Shown in pieces: positions 58,842 through 64,000 of a DNA stretch of 64,000 nucleotides. Position numbers and translations under genes: made by a program. Each line of letters begins with the position of its first letter. Within the stretch, counting starts at the first letter, position 1. Where the stretch lies: NCBI GenBank assembly GCA_016197205.1, contig JACPWG010000107.1:1-64000 (forward strand). The letters run 5' to 3'. A model generated the notes under the pieces. That model was not told the origin of the DNA. It did no database searches and saw nothing but the letters and a program-made list of their open reading frames with translations. Source of the stretch: Planctomycetota bacterium (GTDB lineage: Bacteria > Planctomycetota > MHYJ01 > WSZJ01 > JACPWG01).

Positions 58842-60173
58842 GTGGTACTCCCACGCGCGCGCGTGCTCCTCACTTTGCGGACGGCGCTCTCGGCCCTGCT
58901 CCTCTTGCGCGTGCTCGCGGCCGACGACGGCGGCGACGCGGGCGCACGGCCGGGCGCGCGCCGCGTCCCGCAGGACTTCTCGCCGCTCTCGCGACAGGAG
59001 GCCCTGGCCGCCGCGATCGCAGGCGGCGACTGGATCCTCGGGATGCAGCGAAAGGGGGGAGGGTTCGCCTACGAATACGACCCGAGGTCGGACCGCTATG
59101 ACGACGCCACGGTGAATCTCCCGCGCATCGCGGGCACGGCGCGCTGCCTCGCTCAGCTCGCGGTCGCGACCGGCGAAGAGCGCTTCGCCACCGCTGCCGG
59201 GCGCGCGCTCCGGTATCTCCGGCTGCGCCACACGTGCGACCTGCCCGGAGGCCCTGCGGCCTCCTTCCTCTTCGAACCGGAAGGCAGCCGGCTCGGGGGG
59301 ACGGCCCTGGCTCTCCTGGCGGCGAGCGAAGGGCGGGGGGCGAAGCGCGCAGGCCCCGCGAACACAGGGTCTCCCGTTTCCGCGGGAGCGCCGCCGGACG
59401 AGGAACCGGAAGTGTCGGCGTGGGCTGCCCGTCTGGCCCGCTGCCTCGTCGTCGCCCAGCAGCCGAACGGCAAGTTCGCCCCCATCTACAAGGCCGCAGA
59501 AGCTCGCTGGGTCACGAACGAAACCTGGCTCTACTTCGGGGAGGAGGCCACGCTCGCCCTCGTCCGCTATCACCGCGCCACGCGGGATCCGGAATGGCTC
59601 GCCGCGGCCGAGCGCGGCGCGCGGTACTTGCTCGAGGTCGTCCCGACCCAGCGCGCGGAACGACGGCCCCGGGCCGACGCCTGGCTCATGCAGGCCTGCC
59701 TGGAGCTCTTCGACCTCACAAACAAAAACATGTATGGCGAATACGCGACCGCCGCGGCCGAGGAGTACCTGGGGGTGCAGTTCACGGCCTTCAACGCGGC
59801 CGACCCGGCGGACGTCGGGGGCTTCGACGACGGCGTGCCGCTGCCCATGGGACCCACGGCCGCGGCCCGGTGCGAAGGGCTCGTCGCGGCGTGGCGGCTG
59901 ACGACTCGGGCCGACCCCGCGACGGAGGGCGCGGCCGGCGCCGCGGCCGAGGCCGCGGGCGGGAGGGAGGACTTCCGGCGTGCGATCTCCCTGTCGCTAC
60001 GCTTTCAACTCCGCCACCAGCTTACGACCGAAACGGCCGCGCGGTTTGTCCACCCGGAACGCGCGCTCGGCGGCGTGACGCTCAACCGGGAGGATCCGAC
60101 GCTCCGCATCGATTACGCACAGCATCACGTCTCCAGTCTGCTCGCCTGGGCGGCCGCCCTGGAGGGGAAATGA
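58842..60173 (+). CDS. Secreted alpha/alpha-toroid-like protein
   Basis: The product has 443 residues from GTG 58842 after GGAG. Signal peptide TALSALLLLRVLA. The body has repeated paired-helix units (EALAAAIAGGDWILGMQRKG, GTARCLAQLAVATGEERFAT, EEATLALVRYHRATRDPEWL, ARCEGLVAAWRL) and ends with RIDYAQHHVSSLLAWA. The pattern resembles six-hairpin (alpha/alpha)6 sugar-active proteins, but catalytic residues cannot be named. It overlaps the next gene by 4 bp and is probably cotranslated. Confidence 0.8.
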   Translation: MVLPRARVLLTLRTALSALLLLRVLAADDGGDAGARPGARRVPQDFSPLSRQEALAAAIAGGDWILGMQRKGGGFAYEYDPRSDRYDDATVNLPRIAGTARCLAQLAVATGEERFATAAGRALRYLRLRHTCDLPGGPAASFLFEPEGSRLGGTALALLAASEGRGAKRAGPANTGSPVSAGAPPDEEPEVSAWAARLARCLVVAQQPNGKFAPIYKAAEARWVTNETWLYFGEEATLALVRYHRATRDPEWLAAAERGARYLLEVVPTQRAERRPRADAWLMQACLELFDLTNKNMYGEYATAAAEEYLGVQFTAFNAADPADVGGFDDGVPLPMGPTAAARCEGLVAAWRLTTRADPATEGAAGAAAEAAGGREDFRRAISLSLRFQLRHQLTTETAARFVHPERALGGVTLNREDPTLRIDYAQHHVSSLLAWAAALEGK

Positions 60174-61771
60174 CCGCGGCGGCGCAGCGAAGGCCGGTCG
60201 CGAGCGTGACGAAGCACGAAGCGATCCTGCTCCTCGCTCTCACGACGGCGGCTGCGGTCGCCCGCCTCGCGGGTCTCCCGGAGCAAGGGTTTCGGCTCCC
60301 GGACGAGGGGAACTACGCCTTCCTCGGACTCGCCCTGCTCCAGGGACTCGCCAAGGCCGTGTGGCTGAAGCCCGGGCAGGCCCTCCTGCTCGCCGGTGCG
60401 TACCAGGTTTTCGGCGCGTCGTCCGTCGCAGCCTTCATGCCCGCCGCGCTCCTCGGAAGCCTTCAAGTGCCCGCCACGTGGCTCCTCGCACGCCGGCTCT
60501 GGGGCCCGGTCCCGGCGCTCGTCGCGGCCGCGTCCTTCGCCACGCTCCCGTTCGCGCTCTTGTACGGCCGCTCGGCGCTGTCCGACGCGAGCTACCTGTG
60601 CATCGTCACCGCGGGACTCGCGCTGGCAGCCTGGGCGCTGCCCTTGCGAGAGGACGAGGCCACCGCGCCTCCACGGCCGGCGCGCGGAGCGGCGGGCTGG
60701 GCCGCGCGGAGCGGCGCAGGGTTTTTGTTGGGGTTCGCCTTCTGGACGAACCCGGCTGCCTCCGTGCCCGCGGGCTTCGCGTTCGCGGCCGCTCTCCTGC
60801 TCGCGGCGGCGGGGCGCACGGCCTGGCGCGACCTCGCACGGTCACTCTGGGGCGCGGCCGCGGGGGCGGTGCTCGCCACGGCCGCGGTCGCGGCGAGCGG
60901 CGGCGACGCGATCGACTGGGGTCGGCGCTCGGACGCGCTCGTCGTCCCGGCGCGGATCATCCTCGCCTTCGCCCCGTCGACGGTCTGGGCGGAACGGCTC
61001 TGGCAGTACGCGGGTCCGGAACTGCTCGCGCTCGCGCTGGTGGGCGCGTGCAGCGCGGCGCGGCGGCGAACGACCGGTGACCTCTTCGCGCTCGCGTTCG
61101 CGGGCGGGCTCCTCCTTTTCTACGCACGGACGGACCACCCGTCCCCTCGCATCTACTTTCCCTTGTCGCTGCCGGTGGTCCTCCTCGCCGGCCTGGGCGG
61201 GGAGCATGTCGCCGCTTGGCTGGCCGCCCGATTCGCCGCGGGCGCGCGGAGGACGGTGGCGATCGGCCTGTCGCTCGCTTGCGCGCTCGTCCCGCTGCTC
61301 GCGTGGCACGGGCGGGAGGCCTTCTCGCTCGAGTCGGGCCTCCCGCAGGTCTGCGAGCTGCTCCGGGGGGAAGGAGGCGGCAAAGTATCCACGTCCGAGC
61401 ACTGCTGGACCTACGTCTCCTTCGTGGGGAACTGCCAGGCGTTTCCCGATTCGGTCGCCATCATGAAAGACCTGGCGAACGCTCCCGAGCCGGACGCCGT
61501 GGAACGGCGACTCGCGCGCCTGCGCGGCCGCGGCTACACGCACTGGGTGGTGGACGCGATGTTCTGGATGCGTGCCGAGCCGGCGGCGCTCGATCGGCTG
61601 CGGCGCTTCCTGGAAACGCACCCGCCGCTCGCCCGGATTCCCCACCCGGTCGCGGCACATCGCGCGACCGCGCTCGAGTGCACCGTTCCCGCCGCCGCGG
61701 ACGATCCGGCCGCGCGCTGGATCTACGTGTATCGACTGAAGGACCTGGACCTGCAGGAGCCGGGGAAGTAG
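60170..61771 (+). CDS. GT39-like multi-pass glycosyltransferase
   Basis: The start ATG 60170 overlaps the previous stop; 533 residues. About ten membrane spans. The first outer loop has LPDEGNYAFLGLALLQG, matching the acidic DE site of GT-C family 39/83 enzymes that use polyprenyl-phosphate sugars. SALSDASYL and DHPSPRIYFPLSLP are other conserved blocks. The C-terminal domain is outside (KVSTSEHCWTYVSFVGNC). With the preceding secreted protein it may act on exported glycans. Confidence 0.9.
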   Translation: MTAAAQRRPVASVTKHEAILLLALTTAAAVARLAGLPEQGFRLPDEGNYAFLGLALLQGLAKAVWLKPGQALLLAGAYQVFGASSVAAFMPAALLGSLQVPATWLLARRLWGPVPALVAAASFATLPFALLYGRSALSDASYLCIVTAGLALAAWALPLREDEATAPPRPARGAAGWAARSGAGFLLGFAFWTNPAASVPAGFAFAAALLLAAAGRTAWRDLARSLWGAAAGAVLATAAVAASGGDAIDWGRRSDALVVPARIILAFAPSTVWAERLWQYAGPELLALALVGACSAARRRTTGDLFALAFAGGLLLFYARTDHPSPRIYFPLSLPVVLLAGLGGEHVAAWLAARFAAGARRTVAIGLSLACALVPLLAWHGREAFSLESGLPQVCELLRGEGGGKVSTSEHCWTYVSFVGNCQAFPDSVAIMKDLANAPEPDAVERRLARLRGRGYTHWVVDAMFWMRAEPAALDRLRRFLETHPPLARIPHPVAAHRATALECTVPAAADDPAARWIYVYRLKDLDLQEPGK

Positions 61772-61895
61772 CGCCTCGCGGGGAGGCCGTTGCCAAGCGA
61801 CGACGAAACCACAGCCTTCACAGCGCGGCAGTGCCGCAGCCAAGCGACGACGGAACCACAGATTTCCCAGGGCAGCCGCTGGCCGCAACCAAAGG

Positions 61896-62072
61896 GACGA
61901 GCCACCGAAGACGCCGAAAACACCGAAAGACGAACCGCGCATTTCGCCGATTTCGCGAATTTTCTGCGGAGAATTCGTTGCCAGAAAAACAAGCCGGTCG
62001 CGGTTCGGATCGGCGGGGCCGGTCGATTCGCAAGAATTTCGTCCTTCGGCGCGTTCGGCGTTTTCGGTGGCT
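61896..62072. repeat. Inverted-repeat element, family D, copy 2
   Basis: The left arm from 61896 (GACGAGCCACCGAAGACGCC) and the right arm ending at 62072 (GCGTTTTCGGTGGCTC) are inverse. 61995-62072 matches 22137-22220 in reverse over about 80 bp. The centre holds AATTCG-rich half palindromes. The end lies 24 bp from the chosen eutA start. Confidence 0.8.
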
Positions 62073-62096
62073 CAAGAAGTTTCGGCGGTCCACGCC

Positions 62097-63626
62097 GTGC
62101 TCTCTTCTCCCGACGCTCCCGGGCCGACGGTCTCCCCGGTTCGCCGCCGCCCCGGCGACCTCCTGCTCCTCGGCCTGGACTTCGGCTCCACCACGAGCGC
62201 CGCGATGCTCGCTTCGGCGCGGGTCCTTCGGAATTGCGCGAGCGGCAGGATGGAACTGGGCGAGATCGAGATGGTCTACCGGTCCGAGCCGGTCTTCACG
62301 CCCTTTCGCGGCCGCGAACTCGACGAACTGGACGAAGACGCGCTCGCGGTCCTGCTGGAGGGCTGGTTTCGCGCCTCAGGTGTTCACCCTAGGGAGCTCG
62401 GCGCGGGGGGGGCGATCGTCACCGGGCTCGCGGCGCGCAAACGAAACGCGGGGACGCTCCTTCGGCTCGTTCGCGAACGCGTGCCCGAGGCGCTCGTCGC
62501 GACCGCGGACGACCCGTCGCTGGAGTCGTGGGTGGCCTTCATGGGAAGCTGCGCGGGCCTCTCCGCGGCGCGGCCCGGGACGCCGTTCCTCAACCTCGAC
62601 ATCGGCGGCGGGACCACCAACCTCGCGCTCGGCAGGGCGGGCGAGGTCGAGAGCGTCGGCTGCCTCCTGGTGGGCGCTCGCCATGTGCGCGTGGAGCCCG
62701 GGAGCTACCGGATCGCCGGTCTTTCCTTGCAGGCCACGGCCCTCTTTCGGGAACTGGGGATCGCGAAGGGGCCGGGGGACCGGCTCGCCGGACCGGAGGT
62801 CGAGTTGCTCATGGCCCGCTACGTGTCGCTGCTCGAGGCCGCGATCGACGGCAACCGGGAGGCCTTTCGCGAGCCCTGGGCGGTCGCGCTCGAGACCGTC
62901 CGGTTCCGCCCCCCGCCCGATGTTGCGGACGCGCTTCTCACGATTTCCGGCGGCGTGGGGGAACTCCTGTACGCCCACGCGCAGGGAAGGCCCCTGCCCG
63001 GCACCACCTTCTTCGGTGACCTCGGCATCGACCTCGCGCTCGCGCTCGCCCGTTCGCCGCGGCTCTCCCGGGACCTGCGCACGGTCGTCCCGCCGAACCT
63101 CGGACGCGCGACCGTTTACGGCCTCGCGCTCTTCAGCACCGAAATCTCAGGAGCAACCGTACACTTGCCGCGACCCGAATTGCTCCCCCTCCGCGACCTG
63201 CCCATCGTGGCGCGCCTCGCGGCAGGCGACCTCGTCAGCGACGGCGAAAGCCGCGCGTCGGAGGCCCTGCTGCGGGCGGTCGACCGCGCGCGCGCCGGCG
63301 GGCGGGGCGCGTGCATCCAGCTCACCTCGGTCGGGGCAGCGCTCGCGGACGTGCGCCGCCTCGGGGACGCGCTGGCCGAGGCCCTGCGCGCGACCGCGTT
63401 TCCTGACGAGCGGCCGCTCGTGGTCTTCGTCCCGGGAAACGTCGGCAAGGCTCTCGGCGGTTATGCCTCGGCCTGGGGAGGGCGCGCGACCAATCTCATC
63501 GTCATCGACGAGCTGCCCGATCGCGGCGCGCACTTCGCCGGCCTCGGCGCCCCCCGACACGGCGTGATCCCCGTGTCGTTCTTCGGCATCGGGCACGCAG
63601 GCGGCCCGCCCGGGGCGCAGGCGTAA
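62097..63626 (+). CDS. eutA: Ethanolamine ammonia-lyase reactivating factor EutA-like
   Basis: The start GTG 62097 is chosen since the in-frame GTG 62067 lies inside a repeat; 509 residues. ASKHA ATPase of EutA type: GLDFGSTTSAAML (phosphate 1), EMVYRSEPVFTPF, ELGAGGAIVTGLAARK, NLDIGGGTTNLAL (phosphate 2), and ISGGVGELLYAHAQG. It should swap damaged cobalamin out of ethanolamine ammonia-lyase. No eutBC or microcompartment genes are in the window, so the partner lyase may be elsewhere, or the gene may serve another B12 enzyme. Confidence 0.9.
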   Translation: MLSSPDAPGPTVSPVRRRPGDLLLLGLDFGSTTSAAMLASARVLRNCASGRMELGEIEMVYRSEPVFTPFRGRELDELDEDALAVLLEGWFRASGVHPRELGAGGAIVTGLAARKRNAGTLLRLVRERVPEALVATADDPSLESWVAFMGSCAGLSAARPGTPFLNLDIGGGTTNLALGRAGEVESVGCLLVGARHVRVEPGSYRIAGLSLQATALFRELGIAKGPGDRLAGPEVELLMARYVSLLEAAIDGNREAFREPWAVALETVRFRPPPDVADALLTISGGVGELLYAHAQGRPLPGTTFFGDLGIDLALALARSPRLSRDLRTVVPPNLGRATVYGLALFSTEISGATVHLPRPELLPLRDLPIVARLAAGDLVSDGESRASEALLRAVDRARAGGRGACIQLTSVGAALADVRRLGDALAEALRATAFPDERPLVVFVPGNVGKALGGYASAWGGRATNLIVIDELPDRGAHFAGLGAPRHGVIPVSFFGIGHAGGPPGAQA

Positions 63627-63660
63627 AAAAAAGACGGCACGGCCCGAGGGCCGTGCCGTC
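63625..63660 (-). terminator. Rho-independent terminator for the minus-strand small protein gene
   Basis: A 13-bp perfect stem GACGGCACGGCCC (63633-63645 with 63648-63660) is followed on the minus strand by eight T residues (63632-63625). The A-tract overlaps the eutA stop codon. Confidence 0.9.
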
Positions 63661-63683
63661 CATGGAACGCTGGGGATCGGAGG

Positions 63684-64000
63684 TTACTGGACCTTCGTCG
63701 CCTTTTCGGCGCCGGCGGCGTCGCCAGTGGCGACCGCGGCGAGGTCCTTCACCACGACCAGGAGCTTGGCCGTAAGCTCCGCGCGGGTCGCGTCCTGCGC
63801 GCAAGCGTCGGCCATGTTCGGGTCGGCCTTCTCGTCGCACATCTTCTTGCAAGCCGTGTCCATGGCGACCGCGTCTTCGAGCAGGCCGGCAAGGGCCTGG
63901 ACGGCGGCCGGCCACGCCATGAAGAAGGGATGCTTCGTCTTCATCGTCGCGAGACCGCCGAAGACCGCGTCCTTCTCCGCGCCCTGCAGGGCCGCGAGGG
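63684..64000 (-). CDS. Small helical protein, N-terminus beyond the window
   Basis: The frame stays open to the window end. The visible 105 residues are helical and rich in Ala, Lys and Asp with two Cys (DTACKKMCDE, ADACAQ), without a membrane span in the visible part. ATG 63944 (MKTKHPFFMAWP) could be an internal Met. I do not recognise the family; the Cys pattern and Ala/Lys content resemble small exported proteins of planctomycetes. Confidence 0.6.
   Translation of the reverse strand, partial: LAALQGAEKDAVFGGLATMKTKHPFFMAWPAAVQALAGLLEDAVAMDTACKKMCDEKADPNMADACAQDATRAELTAKLLVVVKDLAAVATGDAAGAEKATKVQ

Noticed and set aside
1..64000. CRISPR arrays
   Set aside because: No regularly spaced direct repeats with unique spacers were seen; the repeats here are dispersed and palindromic.

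Overview
The window reads as high-GC (roughly 70 %) bacterial chromosome, most like a Planctomycetota-type genome from soil, sediment or a metagenome. This placement is inferred from gene content: several large Ser/Thr kinases with TPR or zinc-ribbon parts, a DUF4058 protein, secreted M16 peptidases, orphan regulators and many short palindromic intergenic repeats. There is no rRNA, no CRISPR array, no intact transposase gene and one tRNA (Pro, TGG). Genes are short operons or single units on both strands. Both window ends cut through a gene.

Layout. 1-5.1 kb: truncated Ser/Thr kinase, then obg and rplU on the minus strand, separated by an intrinsic terminator and with no rpmA between them. 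5.5-9 kb: a secreted zinc-ribbon protein and a divergent NlpC/P60-like protein. 9.4-17.8 kb: small conserved proteins, a PilZ protein, a membrane protein, YdeI-like, C45 Ntn-hydrolase, pentapeptide-repeat ion channel, SEC-C protein, family 2 glycosyltransferase and MpaB-like oxygenase. 17.9-21.7 kb: a kinase-TPR protein that seems to start at CTG, and an SRPBCC protein. 22.5-26.7 kb: paired M16 proteins, one with HxxEH and one without it, the latter fused to a LolA-like domain. 27.7-35.6 kb: a five-gene operon of Ppx/GppA, thymidylate-kinase-like, second decapitated thymidylate-kinase-like, SixA and a SWIM/SNF2 helicase. 36.4-39.4 kb: AlkD-like, then marR-doxX-pirin with matching operators. 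39.8-44.9 kb: methyltransferase, YfhO-like membrane protein, RNase D. 45-49.6 kb: RidA, cyclophilin, an AT-hook protein divergent from tRNA-Pro, and a kinase with zinc ribbons. 50.1-56.2 kb: a likely accessory or defence block with a type IIG-like methylase, a DUF4058 gene, a decayed second methylase tail and an AAA/DUF4143 ATPase behind an AT-rich leader. 56.4-64 kb: EF-G, secreted toroid-like protein, GT39-like membrane protein, EutA and a truncated small protein.

The most notable structure outside genes is the density of repeats. At least eight short families occur in the intergenic spaces. Two of them (A and C below) look like MITEs: they have terminal inverted repeats and 3-bp TNA target duplications, and in two cases the duplicated TNA is the stop codon of the neighbouring gene. 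One copy of family C sits where the P-loop of the second thymidylate-kinase-like gene should be. Clear sigma70-type promoters (TTGACA, 16-18 nt, TAGAnT or TATAAT) can be read in front of many genes.
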